NCBI RefSeq assembly: GCF_026210795.1
Contig: NC_089440.1
Span: forward strand, 496,001 to 560,000
Source: Rhizophagus irregularis
Lineage: Eukaryota; Glomeromycota; Glomeromycetes; Glomerales; Glomeraceae
DNA: 64,000 nt
Reading direction: 5' to 3'
Positions 12,326-25,189 of the stretch are shown in pieces. The first letter of the stretch is position 1. Each line of letters begins with the position of its first letter. Made by a program: the position numbers and the translations under genes. The notes below the pieces were generated by a model. The model ran no database searches. It saw only the letters and a program-made list of their open reading frames with translations, and was not told the DNA's origin.

Positions 12326-13320
12326 ATGGAACTTGTAAATACAAATAATGAAAAATTTTTTGACCTAACACCAATATTAAAATCTAGTCCAATACCAATT
12401 AAGGGACAAATCGCCACTCAACCAGAGAATTTTAATAATGCCGATTTACGCAAATTATCGCTAAAAATGGCTAATACTCCTTTTTTACCGGATTGTCATA
12501 TCATCATGTGATATGATACACAAATTTTAAAGACGGTAATTTATAGTGACAATCCTAGCTAAGCCACTTGCAAAGTTTGAAATCGCTAGAGTTTCACATC
12601 TTTGACTTTTCTATGTAGGAACGCAAGATTCCGACGGTAAATTTCCTATTAACCCAAATATTGGATGAAAAATTTTTGAACATTTTTCACTATAACTAAG
12701 CTATATTTGGTTTTTTATTTAGTTTTTAAATCTTTATTTAGCTTTATTTGAATCTTTTTAATATTCACATTCTTTGTTAAACTTGTACAGTTTCTACTAA
12801 AACTACATATGTATACCTATAGTGCAATATTTTTTTTGGACATGAAAGTTATTGTATACTGTTTTTTTTCACTTATTGGAAAAAATTTATAGTAAAGAAC
12901 AAGAAATTCCAAAAAATTTTTTTTTATTAATTACAAAGCCCATAAAATTAATTATAGAATGTCGATCATTTTCTCCTGTTGAATGACGATCTGTCTCTTA
13001 AATTTATTTCTTTTAATGAATTTGATACAAATTGTATTTATTGTGAAGAAAAATACTTCTTTGTCATAATCAAAAATATTGCAAAAAATGTTTATCATGT
13101 TATATTAATGATATAACTGATAATAATATATATACTTGGACATATATTACACAATAGTTTTTGGATGTAATGAATATGAGATAAGTAATATAAAAGTACC
13201 ACAATGCATTCTATTGAATTTTAAATATTTCGTGTACATTTCTTATGTTTATTCAAATAGAAGGATATTTATATAAATACTCTATTAATAAAATAAGGTG
13301 ATTTAAATCTGAATATAAGT
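12326..13320 (+). pseudogene. Kinase-family relic (fourth copy), split by a transposon
   Basis: The first 26 codons (from MELVNTNNEKFFD through SSPIPIK) match the start of the three minus-strand kinases. The match is broken at 12402 by a 595-bp element and resumes at 13002 with sequence equivalent to FISFN, then DTNCIYCEEKY, that is, the first zinc-knuckle pair. After about 13090 it decays through frameshifts, with a last similarity near 13255-13300 to the segment encoding EGYLYEY in copy B. No kinase domain remains. Copy B is the closest relative by the 13.25-kb segment. Confidence 0.75.
12403..12997. mobile_element. TTAA-flanked element (piggyBac-like MITE), 595 bp
   Basis: TTAA is present on both sides (12399-12402 and 12998-13001). 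The ends are inverted repeats: left GGGACAAATCG, right in reverse complement GAGACAGATCG. The intact kinase copies show one TTAA in CCAATTAAATTTATTTC at the same place, so the empty site is known. TTAA duplication is characteristic of piggyBac. No transposase is encoded. Confidence 0.8.
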
Positions 13321-14390
13321 CACATTCACATGATATTGCAACAATTTAAACCTACAGACATAACTTTTTGAATAATTTAATAAGGTGTATCCTAATAATG
13401 TTTTCATTGATAAGTATGTTTTACCATAACATTTTATGATTAAAATACATATATTGAAAATATTTTAGTTAAGCGTGTTAGAATCGAAGTTCTAAGAGAA
13501 ATTAATCAAAGTAATAAAATATCATATGTTGCATTCTATATAAAAATATAATTTTATTTTTATGCTGATCATTCAATATTACTATTTACTAATAATCAAT
13601 TTAGAAATAAATCTGTATTAACCTTAAATTCCTTAAATTTGATGAGTTTATCAATTTATGCATGATATTAGGCTTAAACAAGATAAAATTTGGTTAGTAA
13701 TTCTTAGAGATTTTGGATTCATTTCATTATGGACTCATTTTATTACACAAATTTACAGAAATAGTAATGACTTATTGTATTTGTAGAGTATGACTCATTA
13801 TTACTAATAGTGATTTATTGATATCTATTGTTTGATCATAATACAAGCATGTAAGAATAGAAATATCAATAACTTCTGATGTAAACCATAATATCCTGTA
13901 ATTAATAATGCTATTATGACTAATAAATATTAGTATTTATTAAATTTTGTATAACAGTTAAAATTATATGCATAAATGATACAATTTTAGCTGGTCTTTA
14001 AAATTTTTATAGATGAGTTTGAACTGGATTCAAGTTGATTTGAAACCTGAACTGAGCCACTTGAGTAATCTTATACAATATTTTAACTTTATGTTCTTTA
14101 TGTTTCTAATACAATTATTCATATTCTTATTAAAATAAATCTGTTAATTTTAATAATAATTAATATTGATACAATATTGCAGTATCTTACACAATTTGCA
14201 TAAAAGTTTGTGTAAGGGAAAATATATAAAAAGTCTGATTAAGGCCCAATTTCCTAATCAATCTACTGATAAAATTTTTAATAAATCATCAGAATCTTTA
14301 CCTTTTTTCCTTTTCTTCATTACTGCCTTTCCTTCATTACTATTTCACATTGCTTGTCTACAAGCAACACAAAATTCAAAATTTGTAATC
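13321..14390. other. Non-genic AT-rich stretch
   Basis: No gene or clear repeat is seen. A frame open from 14166 runs into the gene at 14391 but has no recognisable content before that Met. Confidence 0.5.
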
Positions 14391-15225
14391 ATGGTTGATA
14401 TTTCGCTAAAACAACTTTATGATGAAAAATATATTGAACAAGGGAATATATTGTTATACAATAGAATTTATAAAGATGTAAAGTTTACATATGAGTGCAA
14501 AGTTTGTATTATTTATTTACTGCTATTATTGTAAACCATTATGACAAGCTTTTCTAGAATGCAAAGTTTGTATTATTTATTTACTGCTATTATTGTAAAC
14601 CATTATGACAAGCTTTTCTAGATTTTGCTGAATATAATTTTTTTTTGGGTTAGATTAAAGATATCTACGAAAAGAAGTTTCTTGTTGTTCTCACTTCTGC
14701 TGAAAATATGGAAATGTTATGCAATAGTTTAATTGATCTTGAACTGTATATTCTCCATTCAGATATCCACTTTAAAGATATTTTGCTGTCTACTGAAAAT
14801 CCTTATGATTGGTTTTCTATCAAAGATAAGGATGTAATTAAAGGAAGCATTACTGAGTTAAAAAACCAGTATGTAAAAGACAACACAGGTTAGTATTTTA
14901 AAATATTTGAAATATTAACAAATAAAATTATCTTCATTAACACATTATAATACATATTAAAAACAATGAAGCAAAAGAACTTGGTAGACGCAAATTATAC
15001 CCAATATTAGATCCTTACCGCTCCAAATTTTTTGACAAGGTTAAAAATAATTTTCGGATGCAATTTAAGAAATTTTCTTTTTCATATGTGTGTGAGGCAT
15101 TGGTAGATGATAAAGAAGCTATAATTGTCTTTATGGATCAACTGGAAGAAGCTTCTGTACATTTACCAGCAAAATTTGAAGGCTTTCTTGTATTTATTTC
15201 TTATGAAGTTTTTCAACTACATTAA
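14391..15225 (+). CDS. Unrecognised three-exon gene, 199 aa
   Basis: Three exons join cleanly: 14391-14501, 14654-14888 and 14972-15225 (111, 235 and 254 nt, total 600). Introns run GTTTGT to TTAG and GTTAGT to GAAG. The protein begins MVDISLKQLYDEKYIEQGN and ends HLPAKFEGF, then LVFISYEVFQLH. I know of no catalytic motif in it. The ending resembles small repeated glomeromycete proteins of unknown role (inference from memory, weak). An upstream in-frame Met at 14166 exists, but the 14391 start gives the plausible length. The first intron contains a 64-bp tandem duplication that copies its own 5' splice site, so exon 1 could in principle end at either copy. Confidence 0.55.
14496..14623 (+). 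repeat. Tandem duplication of 64 bp across a 5' splice site
   Basis: Two virtually identical copies begin TGCAAAGTTTGTATTATTTA, the first at 14496 and the second at 14560. The unit includes the exon end and the GTTTGT donor of the gene at 14391. Confidence 0.9.
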
Positions 15226-15523
15226 CTGCTCATTCTATAAAGTACTTTTACCTAATGAATAAATTATTCTTAATTGTATCTAGTGATGTGGGTGAAACCC
15301 TAAATATTTAGTCATTTTATGAAATTGAAACTAATTTAGTCATTCATAATTAAAAGATAAAATGCCAAAACTAATTTTTTATGGATTTTAACTTTAATAT
15401 ATATTATATAATTTGATTATTAATAACAATGAATAATCATTTATAGTAACATATTCTTGAAGTAAACTTGCAGAGCAGGCAAAAATACATCTATTATATT
15501 ATTTTTTAATATTATATATTCAC

Positions 15524-15747
15524 TCCTATGTGACTTATTTATATTCCAATTTGATAATCTCTTAATTCTTTCTATTGGGTTATTTATTATTACAAATTTA
15601 AACTAAAAATATTTTTTAATTATATAATAAATTTCATTTGTATTTCATAATTAAAAAATATTTTATAGTTTAAATTTGTAATAATAAATAACCCAATAGA
15701 AAGAATTAAGAGATTATCAAATTGGAATATAAATAAGTCCCATAGGA
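15524..15747. repeat. Long near-perfect inverted repeat, ~100-bp arms, 23-nt loop
   Basis: The left arm 15524-15623 and right arm 15647-15747 are reverse complements with very few mismatches, starting TCCTATGTGACTTATTT on the left and ending AAATAAGTCCCATAGGA on the right. The loop is 15624-15646. No coding sequence is involved. It could be a foldback MITE or a recent inverted duplication. I saw no convincing target duplication. Confidence 0.85.
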
Positions 15748-18196
15748 CAGCATACTGACAGTACATTTTTCTAATAAGAAAAGCAGGATTATTTTTATAT
15801 ACAAGTTAATTATACTTCATACACTTTCTTGGTTGGCTATTAATAGATCTAATCTGTCTGCATCCATTTTTTTTGATTATGATGTCTACTTTGGGACATA
15901 AATTGAATGTACTCTTGAGTACTTAAACGGGCTAGTTTTATTTACAAAAGAATCTTTTGTCTATCAATACATCTTAAATAATTATAGTTTACATATCAAC
16001 TGATTATAAAACTATAAACATAAATATCTGATGTCATTAAGTCCTAAAATAGGTACAAATTATATAGACATACATTTCTATTTATTCAAAGATAAAAGAA
16101 GTTGTAAATGACTTTTTGGATAGATGTTATTTGAATAAATATTTGGCATTATATTTGTAACATAACTAGACCTCAATAACATGAAATTATTAGTTAAATA
16201 TTATTCAAATTTGATAATATTTACTATTTTACTATAATTTACTTTCATAATTAAATATGAAAAGAAAGAAAAGTAGATAATTTTTATTAAATTTAAAACA
16301 AATTTTTTTAAAAAAAATATTTTATAATAAGATTTATTTTTAATATTTTTGAAAATCTTTATACAAATGTTTAATTAAAAGGTATTGACAAGATATAAAT
16401 GATACTTGCCAACTATAAATGGTTGGATTAGATTTCACATAATTAAATTCATTTGATTTTATAAAATCTTTTAATTATTTTTAAAAATGCCAAATTTTAT
16501 ATAAAAATAAAATTAAAATATCAACAATTTGTAAATGTATAATACTTAATTAAAATACATATCAAATAGTTAGTTATATATTACAGAAAAAAGTATCATG
16601 CTTTATTTATTTTTAAATATTAAACACCCACCTTATCTGAGTATATATCCTATTCCTATTATCATTTTCAAGAATATTTTAGAATTTATTATTAGAAATT
16701 ATTAATAAAGACTACATGCACATTAACATATACTGCAAATGATTTCAAGGCATGTCCAATGAATTTGAGATTGCATATATAGTCTGCATAAAATAATTTA
16801 ATTATAAAAAGAATAGATATATATAATAATAAGATATTCATCATATATTGAAATATAATACATAATTATTAGTATCAACTTATAAGCTTAATAAGCTAAT
16901 TTATAATAATTTATGATATTAGTTATTGTTTTAATTATTTATATTTATGATCTGAGAATTATTATTAATATCAGATTAAAAAATTTTTAATAAATACAAA
17001 TATCAAAAAGAAATGTTGCAATAATTATCTATTCTGATGCAACAAATTTCAATTAGTTAGGTGAGTCAAGTGAGCATTCAGTTTACTTGACAAATACAAG
17101 TATATAGAAGGAGTAACATATTTGAAAGTCAAATTTATGAACTATTAGTATCTTTCGTGAATCATATGACTAAATAATGAAAAGGTACATTATCATAATG
17201 TAAATAATCACTATTTTACAAACCCATACCTGACTTTACATGATGAGAGGTTCCATCAGGAACTCTCAGACGAGTTTTGGCAAACTCATTACAGTTTTAT
17301 TAATAATCAAAACTTTACCAGTAGCCCATATATTAGAGCTAAATTTTAATTATAATGATTGGTTATTAAAATGTTTAGAATTTATGTGTATTCTGAAATA
17401 TTTATAGCCAGAAATTGATGATTAGTGTAACTCAGAAAACGTGATTCAGAGATATAACTAAATGACAAATATTTATTATGCTCACTATAGTCTAAGAAAA
17501 TCATTGATTATGAAAGGAAAATCAGTAATATAGCAGGTAGAAGAGTACAATAGTTCCAAAAACTTGTAATATGGTGATACTAGTATTTTTTTTTGAATGC
17601 AGGCATTTATGATAGCCTAATGAGCCATTTATATTTTATTCTATATTCTTAATTAGCAATATACTAATAATGATATTCAAAAAATTATTTTATGCATCTT
17701 TACAAAATAACTACAATTAACATTATTCAGTTTAATAATAATAAAACTTTAATTATTTATGAAAAAGTACACTAAAATAAGTCATAATAAAATTTATTAT
17801 TTAAACATTATTTAGTAGCAAGATATGTGAAAACAATTCCAGAACCTCAAAAATATTCAACATTCAAGTTGACCATTATTTGTACTGATGATTCTGATGC
17901 ACTTTTACTTTGATTTTAACATTAGTACTGATACTTGCAATTTTTTTGAGTTTATTGAATTGTCATTAAAGTAAATGATGGAAAGTCTTTTAGTCCATTT
18001 GTTATCTATCCAATTAGTGATTCAGCTTTAATAAGCTATTCATAAATATAGAAGAAATAAACTAGCTTCAAACCAAAGGTTTCATTAGTACGTAGTCTCC
18101 AGATTGTCCATATTCACAAGAAAATTGAGTTATGCATAATTGTTTGTATTGATTTTTAAAGACCAATTCCAATGACTTAAAATGATTTTTATTACA

Positions 18197-18377
18197 TATA
18201 TATGTTGTGCGTCAGATGCCAATTTGCATCAGATGACGCTGGCCTACATTATCGGCCCAATATCGTCCAATATTATAATGCCTTAAGTGGGTTGGCCAGC
18301 ATTAATAGGCCAGCCATCACCTGATGTACATCAGCTGTCAGCTGACGCAAATCGGCATCTGATGCACAACATATATA
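18197..18377. mobile_element. Foldback MITE, 181 bp
   Basis: Terminal inverted repeats start TATATATGTTGTGC on both ends and continue as GTCAGATGCC on the left and ATCAGATGCC on the right. The inner part is itself partly palindromic (GGCC-rich). It is much richer in G+C than the surroundings. TA-type flanks are possible but cannot be separated from the TATATA ends. Confidence 0.7.
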
Positions 18378-19478
18378 CAGGTAATATGTTACCAAAATAA
18401 CTTTATTGATTTTGACTTCAAATTTTATAAAATCATACCACCATTACCATCAAGATCACTAATATTTTAAGTAATGTATTAGTATTCAATGGTATGGAAT
18501 GAATTTAAAAATGTAAATGGAGTAATGGTTACCATCACGATTTAATAATGATGTTATTTACCAATGCAATATTAAAAACTTAGAATGAAACTAAACTAAC
18601 AAGTCAAAAAGAAATCAGGAATTTTAAAATAAATAGAATAGGTCTGGCATGAAAAGAAAAATTTAAGAATAAATACATTTATAAACATTATCTTTTCAAA
18701 TAAAAATTTACATACTGTAGATCAATACAGTAATGCATAAACTGTTAAGATTGAGTGTAAAATAAATCAAATGGTCCTTCTATTTATTAAACACTAGGAA
18801 ATGGAATGATCAGGGACATTTTTCCAATCAGAAATGACGCAGCGTAACAAATGAAAAGACTCACATGACTGATCGATTTTTTAACCTAATTCCTAAAGTA
18901 TAATTTCCTACACTTCACTTTGGATAATTAACTATATAATGGAACTTTCATCTCAAATGTTTATTAAATAAATATCAATGTGAGCAAGTGAAGTGGCTTA
19001 CTGTGCACTACTAGCCGTTGTCAGCAATGAATTTTCAAATTATTTTATATAGATTTACCTTGATCGATTTGGTTGCATATCCAAGGAAGCGATCCACACA
19101 GATTTATTTCTGACTGCTAATCTTATTATTGATAAATCTAATAAGTTATGTGCTTGAACCTTGAATCCAGTGATCAATACCTTCGTGAAAAAAATTCCTG
19201 ATCAAGAATGTTAGCAATAAAATAATAAAGAAAAGGCAATAGCAATTCTTTCCCAATGTTTGATACTCATCATGCTAAGATACAATCTCTTTACATTTAT
19301 AAAATTTCCCTACACTTAGTACCTAGCAAGAAAATGTTTTCTTACCCATAATGATTTGTGTCCCATTTATAATACCAAGATCAAACATGTGCTAAGCTTT
19401 CCTTAGAAAATTTCTTTAACTATTTTGGAAAAAAAGAGTGGAAACATAAAAGCTGGCTCTCAAAAATGTGCAAATCTG

Positions 19479-19661
19479 CTGGAGACGTACTCACGGACAG
19501 CTGATCAAATGATCAGTACAAATGACGAATGCTTGCAGTTTGCATAGACACTTAGTCTTGCGTCAATTGACTATAGTGAAAACCAGACAACAGAACACGA
19601 ATGCGCTGGAAACGTACCCACGGACAGCGGATCAAATGATCAATACAAATGACGAACTGCC
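19479..19661 (+). repeat. Two-copy direct repeat, spacing ~126 bp
   Basis: GCTGGAGACGTACTCACGGA at 19479 and GCTGGAAACGTACCCACGGA at about 19605 each continue with GATCAAATGATCA and TACAAATGACGAA. The pair is G+C-richer than its context. Its origin is unknown. Confidence 0.7.
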
Positions 19662-20265
19662 TGCATAGACATGTAGCACGTCGTTCATGTGCGAAAAGGA
19701 AATAAAGTTATCATGAATTTTTTCATTTTAAATCTATATTTGATAACAGTTATATGAGATATAGACTAGGTAACAAAAACTGTTGGAGCTTCTGAAGCGT
19801 TATAAATAACCACATCATTAATGTACAATAAAAAGTATTAACACGCGTGCATGATGTAAACAAAATCACATAATATGATACTTATTGTCACACAATATAT
19901 TGGTATTTAAATGAGTGCGGACAAACAAAAATCCAAAATTGGACATAAGTGTCCTACGCTTACGACTATGATGTCTATCTAAAATATATTATACTTTGTA
20001 TGTATCAAGTGGAAATTACAATATAAGTAATCTTAGTTTAATTTGTTTTAGAATTTGTTTAAAAGTTAGAAATTATAAAAATAATATTGACTAGGAAAAC
20101 GGAAACCGTTATTAAGTCCGAAGTAGTGGTTAAATTACAAAATCTGTTATCTAAGGAACATAGGTTCAGTTTCTGGGATGAGCAGAATAATTGGACATCC
20201 GACATGACGCCATCAAACGTAGAATTCGGAAGAAAATTAATCACGTGCGAATTTCCACATTTTTA

Positions 20266-20297
20266 TCATGTGATTTGTCATTGTAAGAGTATATATA
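20266..20297 (+). promoter_or_regulatory. E-box-like TCATGTGA and TATA box upstream of BTB gene
   Basis: TCATGTGA (20266-20273) and TATATATA (20290-20297) lie 82 and 58 bp before the start codon at 20355. Position and sequence fit a core promoter with an upstream bHLH-type site. No expression evidence is available. Confidence 0.45.
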
Positions 20298-20354
20298 GGT
20301 CGATCAAATTTTGTGAGTACAATTGTTGTAATACAAATTTCTTTTTCTTAAAAA

Positions 20355-21916
20355 ATGGCTTTCGAATATTCTCAAGAAATAGCCAATGAGTTGGAAAAAT
20401 TACTTGAAGCTGAAGAAGAATATAATGTTATTATCTATGCTGGTGAAAATGAAAATATGAAAGAAATTCATGCACATTCAATTTTATTACGTATCAGGTC
20501 TCAATATTTTCGTACGGCATTTTCTAAGGAGTGGTCTGAGAAGAAGGATGGAAAATATGTTTTTAATTTTCCTAATATTTCTCCTCAATTTTTTAAAATT
20601 ATTTTAAGGTAATGGAAAAATAAATATTGAAATACTAGTTATTGGATAGGGATGTTAGAATATCATCCGAACTGCGCATTATAAAATCACTTTCACGATA
20701 ACTTATACTGTTGTATTTTTTTTTTTTTAATATTAGATTTATTTATTGTGGAAAGATCGATTTGGAGAAATTACAGGGGCAAGATATCCTAAAACTTTTG
20801 ATAACGGTGGATGAACTTAAAATCCAATCATTAAATCATTGTATTCAAGAATACTTGGTTAAGCATCAACACGAGTTTTTACAACAAAACCCTTTAGAAA
20901 TTCTTGAAATTGTCTACCAACATGAAAGCTTCTCAAATTTATGGAATTATTATCTTGAAGAAATTTGTGCTAAACCAGATACGTTGTTTAAATCTGACAA
21001 GTTTACTAATTTAAAAGCACCTTTATTAGAATTACTTTTAAAAAGGGATGATTTATCATTGGACGAAATTGATATATGGGATAGCTTGATCAAATGGAGT
21101 TTGGCTCAGCATCCTTCTATTCAGCAAGATATTAAGACATGGAATAAAGATGAAATCACAATTATGGAAAGAACTCTTCATAAATTTATTCCTTTAATTA
21201 GATTTTACTATATAGAATCGGAAGATTTTTTCTTAAAAGTATATCCTTTTAAAATATTAATACCTGAGGATATACTTGATAATATATTTGCATTTTATAT
21301 GGCGCCAAGTAAGAAATCTAGTCTTAATATTCAGCCTCCTAGAAAGTCAAAAAATGTATATGGTTCTGTTATAATTGGAGCTCAACATTTTGCTATTTTT
21401 TCTAGTTGGATTGAAAAAAAAGATGCTTCTTATTATAATGAAAGAAACATTCCTTATAATTTCAATTTACTTTATCGTGCTATTAGAGATGGTAATACAC
21501 CAGCAGACTTTCATGCTAGATGTGATAATAAAGGAGCTACTATTGTTATATTAAAAATTCCAAATTCGGAACAAATTTTGGGAGGTTATAATCCACTTCA
21601 ATGGGATTCAAGTGATACATGGAAGTCTACAGGAGATAGTTTTTTATTTTCATTTACAAATAAAAATGATTTTAACACTGCAAAAGTGGGTTATATTCTA
21701 GAAGGCCGTGATAAAGTTGCTATATATTGTGTTCAAAATTATGGACCAACGTTCGGCAACGGTCATGATTTATTTCGAGATAGTGATGGTAACTGGAAAA
21801 ACTATCCAGGCTTTTATGCTTATTCTAAAGTTGATATACCACAAATTTATAATTCGGGTATTTATAATATTTTTGGCGTAGAGGATTATGAAGTTTTTCA
21901 AGTTATTAAAAAATGA
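20355..21916 (+). CDS. BTB-BACK-TLDc protein, 477 aa
   Basis: There are two exons, 20355-20608 and 20737-21916. The 128-nt intron (GTAATG to ATTAG) splits an Arg codon, and the joined frame reads R-FIYCGKIDLE. Domains: BTB at about residues 20-125 (YNVIIYAG, then IHAHSILL, then YFRTAFS), BACK at about 130-245 (SLDEIDIWDSLIKWSLAQHP) and TLDc at about 300-475 (ADFHARCDNKGATIV, GGYNPLQW, then SFLFSFTN). In other eukaryotes the BTB domain binds cullin-3 and BACK positions the substrate. TLDc domains are linked to oxidative-stress resistance and V-ATPase binding. The family is greatly expanded in glomeromycete fungi. Cytosolic adaptor role inferred. Three relatives in this window share the intron position. 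Confidence 0.9.
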
Positions 21917-23659
21917 ATAATTTGATTATTGAATTTTTGTTCAACCATTTTATAGAGGAATGTTTTTCTTTTGTTTAAATAAATATAAAAAACTATAAAT
22001 TTTATCATGTGAATTGTGTTAACTTGTTAATGATGCAAGTTAAAATCGCAAGTTCTCATTATTACAGTATAATTTTATATTTGAATTTAACTATATATTA
22101 TTATTGTTATTCAGTATCATGATGCCGTGAATGCTAATTTAATTTTTTTTTCTTTTGTTAGAGAACAGACCAGGAGTAATTCAATCACTAATCATTATAA
22201 ATCATACTGCTTACAAAGCATTTTCATTTGAATTCTGTTAAAAAGAATCACATTTTTGATAAAACTATAATAAAATTACTTTATATAACGTAAATTCCTA
22301 CTAAAATAATTTTAAGGCAATGGACTTGAAGAAAATCGAAAAGAAGTATCAAAAGTCTAAATGTAAAAGTCATAATATCTGGCTCGATCGCGTGAACATT
22401 AGAAAAGTTTCTTTGACTATTTATCATCAATGTTATATGATCGTTTAAATTGGTAGGCCGTCACTCGATGGTAAAAATTGAATTTAGCTTTCTTTTTCTT
22501 TAATGAGCGCTTATCCAACTTTTCAAACTTTATTTAAATCTTTTTTCATTGACTTTGTCATTTTCCTTTAATCCTTTATCCTTTTCATTTTGAATATGCA
22601 ATCACTATTTGTTTTTTGTTAACTTTAATGAAAAATTCCATTCTGTATTTAGGGCGCCATCTTAATGTTTAATTTATTTTTATCTTTCTAACAATTAATA
22701 AAATAGACTCCATTATCATTCTACATAGAATTACATTTCATTGTATCTACTCAAATATATCAGATATGTAAAATCATCATATTTGAGCCGTAAAACTACT
22801 TCAACTTTGGGATTAATTTCGCCCTTAAAGTTCGATATTTTATCATAAAATTTATAATTCCGATACGATTTCAATGTTCTTCTGTGTATCATAAAATAAT
22901 GTATCACGTATTTATATGTAACGCTTGTCATTATATTTTTATCATAGTTGTACAGTTGATCTTTATTGAGCAATCGATAATCTCATGTTTTATATTTCTT
23001 TTTCGATATACGTTCCCGTTTTGCAGATCTTTATATAATGATCTACTTCTGACTTTTCTAAATCTTACCGTAAACTTCCTATTTTTGGTTAATCGATTTG
23101 TTCCTTTTGTGTTCACTTCCCTTTTTTCTTAAAATAAATCTACCTCATGTTGTGCTGCGCTAAATGCGCTTGTTGCAACCAATTCTGAAGATCAGAATTT
23201 TTTCTTATAGTTGGAAGGTTTTTCCCGATATAAATCATATGCTATTTCCTCACTAACTTTTAACAATCTGCATTTAATCTGATATTTCGACTTATGTCCT
23301 AAAAAATTCCGGTATTTCTCCGAAAATTCGTCTATTTCTCAATCCTTTTATCTTTAAAAATTTTGGTCAAGTGATCGATTCCTATTTAAACTAAATTTTT
23401 AACTAGTTATGAGAATCATTCTATTTTTACTTTTTTGTTACAAACAAATTACATAAATTCGATGACCTAACCGCTAATGTTTCATCATTTTGCAGATCAT
23501 GCCATGAAAAAAAATTTTTATGTGCGGAATGAAAAAATCCGATAAATGATCATCATTGGCGTTTTCCTAATAGAAATCGTATTACTAAGCAAAATAATAT
23601 TGTTTGACGAAAATATAAAGTATAAATAAAGACAGAATAAAAAATAAAAAAGTTTAAAT
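21917..23659. other. Intergenic, no gene seen
   Basis: About 1.7 kb between the BTB gene and the F-box gene. Open frames at 22731-23132 overlap on both strands, show no family features and were not called. From about 22320 to 23300 the DNA is slightly less AT-rich but without a coding pattern. Confidence 0.5.
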
Positions 23660-24576
23660 ATGTTAACCATAATAAATCTTCCTCCTGAACTTTTTGCAAA
23701 ATTTTGTACTTTTTTATCACCAGCTGATTTACTCTCACTCTCTCAAGTATGTCGTAAATTTCGTGGATATTTATGTGCTCCAAACTCTTCTACTACTCAA
23801 CAAATATGGAAGGAATCTCGTTTACAATTTATATCAAAAGAAGATATGCCTCCCCCGGAAGGAATGAACGAAGAAAAATATGTTTTATTATTAATGACAG
23901 AAAGAGGTTGTCAAATTTGTAAGAAGAATAAAGAATGTAAAATTTATTGGGAATTTGAAGTTAGATGCTGTAAAAGTTGTTTTACAGTAAATACAATTTC
24001 GTAAGTTTTAAAATAATATTTTAATATTCATTATAATTTTATTTATTATATAACTAATAACTTCTATTTTTAATTAGAAAAGATATTATCAAAACTAAAT
24101 ATTCACAAGAATTCCTTGATATTATACCCTACCGCCATCATGTTGGTTTTTTTGATAATGAAATACTTTATTGGGAAAAACAAATTGATCTTATATATTC
24201 AAAATATTGTAATTTACCAAAAGAAAATTTACAATCTTGGTTAAATGATAGAAAACATACATTCAATTCCATAATGGAATATAGTAAACAACGTATTTCA
24301 AAAGATAAAGCGGATACACCATATGTACCATCATTGAATTTTTGGCCACCAATATCAATGCTAGAACCAGTAGAACTACCATCTCTATCATTTATTCCTC
24401 AATTTATTCCCATCCGGCGTAATAATACCAGTATTCAAAGTCCTGATGAGCCAAAAAGAAATCAATTCATTAAATCTGAAAAGAAAAAGAGTACAATAAA
24501 ATTTCATGATAATTATACTTCGTCTCATATGAAAGGAAAAAATTTTAAAAATAAATTCGTTCATAGATATGGTTAA
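23660..24576 (+). CDS. F-box protein with a C-terminal Cys cluster, 279 aa
   Basis: There are two exons, 23660-24000 and 24078-24576. The 77-nt intron (GTAAGT to ATTAG) splits a Ser codon, total 840 nt. Residues 5-50 (INLPPELFAKFCTFLSPADL, then LSLSQVCRKFRGYL) form a canonical F-box that would bind Skp1 in an SCF ubiquitin ligase. Residues about 83-110 hold six cysteines in a CQICKKNKEC, then CCKSC arrangement, which may bind zinc. The C-terminal half is basic and low in complexity, with no LRR, WD40 or Kelch repeats, so the substrate is unknown. F-box genes are a large family in these fungi. Confidence 0.85.
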
Positions 24577-25189
24577 TTAAGTTAATGTAGATCCCATAAT
24601 ATTTTTTTTTGGGAATTTTACAAATTCATTTGTAATTTTTTTTTATTGGTAGACTTTAAATTATGTATTAAATATTGACAATAAATTTATTTTTTGTAAA
24701 CAAAGTAAACATTAAAATGTACTGTAATAAATTTGGCTAAGATTTTAATCCTAAAAATCTAAAAACATTTATTCGTTATTTTTTTTTTTTATTGATCGAG
24801 TTCCACGAGTCTTGCAGTTTTTTATACAAATTTTGAATATAACAATATTTTGCACGATTGAAAAATTTTAATTGATAACATAAAAATCTTTGATTTACAA
24901 ATATAGTTACCTTTAAACCATTTATGGTTAGTAAATAAATTATAAAAAAAAGAAATTATCTTATAACACCACCCTGTGATGTCTAACCGTGATTGCCGTG
25001 TTCATATTTATTTGTCACATCCCGTAAATATCACCTGCATTACATAAACATAAAGATTATTATTTACGGAAAATCTTTTCCAATGTCAGTTAAATTTGTG
25101 TACATCATTACATCATTATAATGCCATTGTCTCAATTTTTCAATTTTTTTTTTTCTTCATTACAATTATTACAATTGTAATTTTAGAAA
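24577..25189. other. Intergenic, promoter region of the BTB-UBA gene
   Basis: AT-rich spacer with homopolymer T and A runs. No gene is seen. The 3' part from about 24960 must contain the promoter of the gene at 25190, but no clear TATA box is evident. Confidence 0.4.

Larger units (their letters stand above)
15748..20280. other. Gene desert
   Basis: About 4.5 kb of AT-rich DNA with no supportable gene. It holds a MITE at 18197-18377, a two-copy repeat at 19479-19661, and a small hairpin at about 17244-17268 (GAGAGGTTCC, loop ATCA, GGAACTCTC). The 19.4-20.3 kb end has more G+C and may include promoter DNA of the BTB gene at 20355. Confidence 0.5.

Noticed and set aside
20087-20389. A 100-codon plus-strand frame upstream of the first BTB gene
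   Set aside because: It overlaps the TATA box and the true start in another frame, and has no recognisable content.
22731-23132. Overlapping open frames of 61-82 codons on both strands
   Set aside because: They overlap each other on opposite strands, show no domain, and consist of Lys/Asn/Ile/Phe runs expected of AT-rich DNA.
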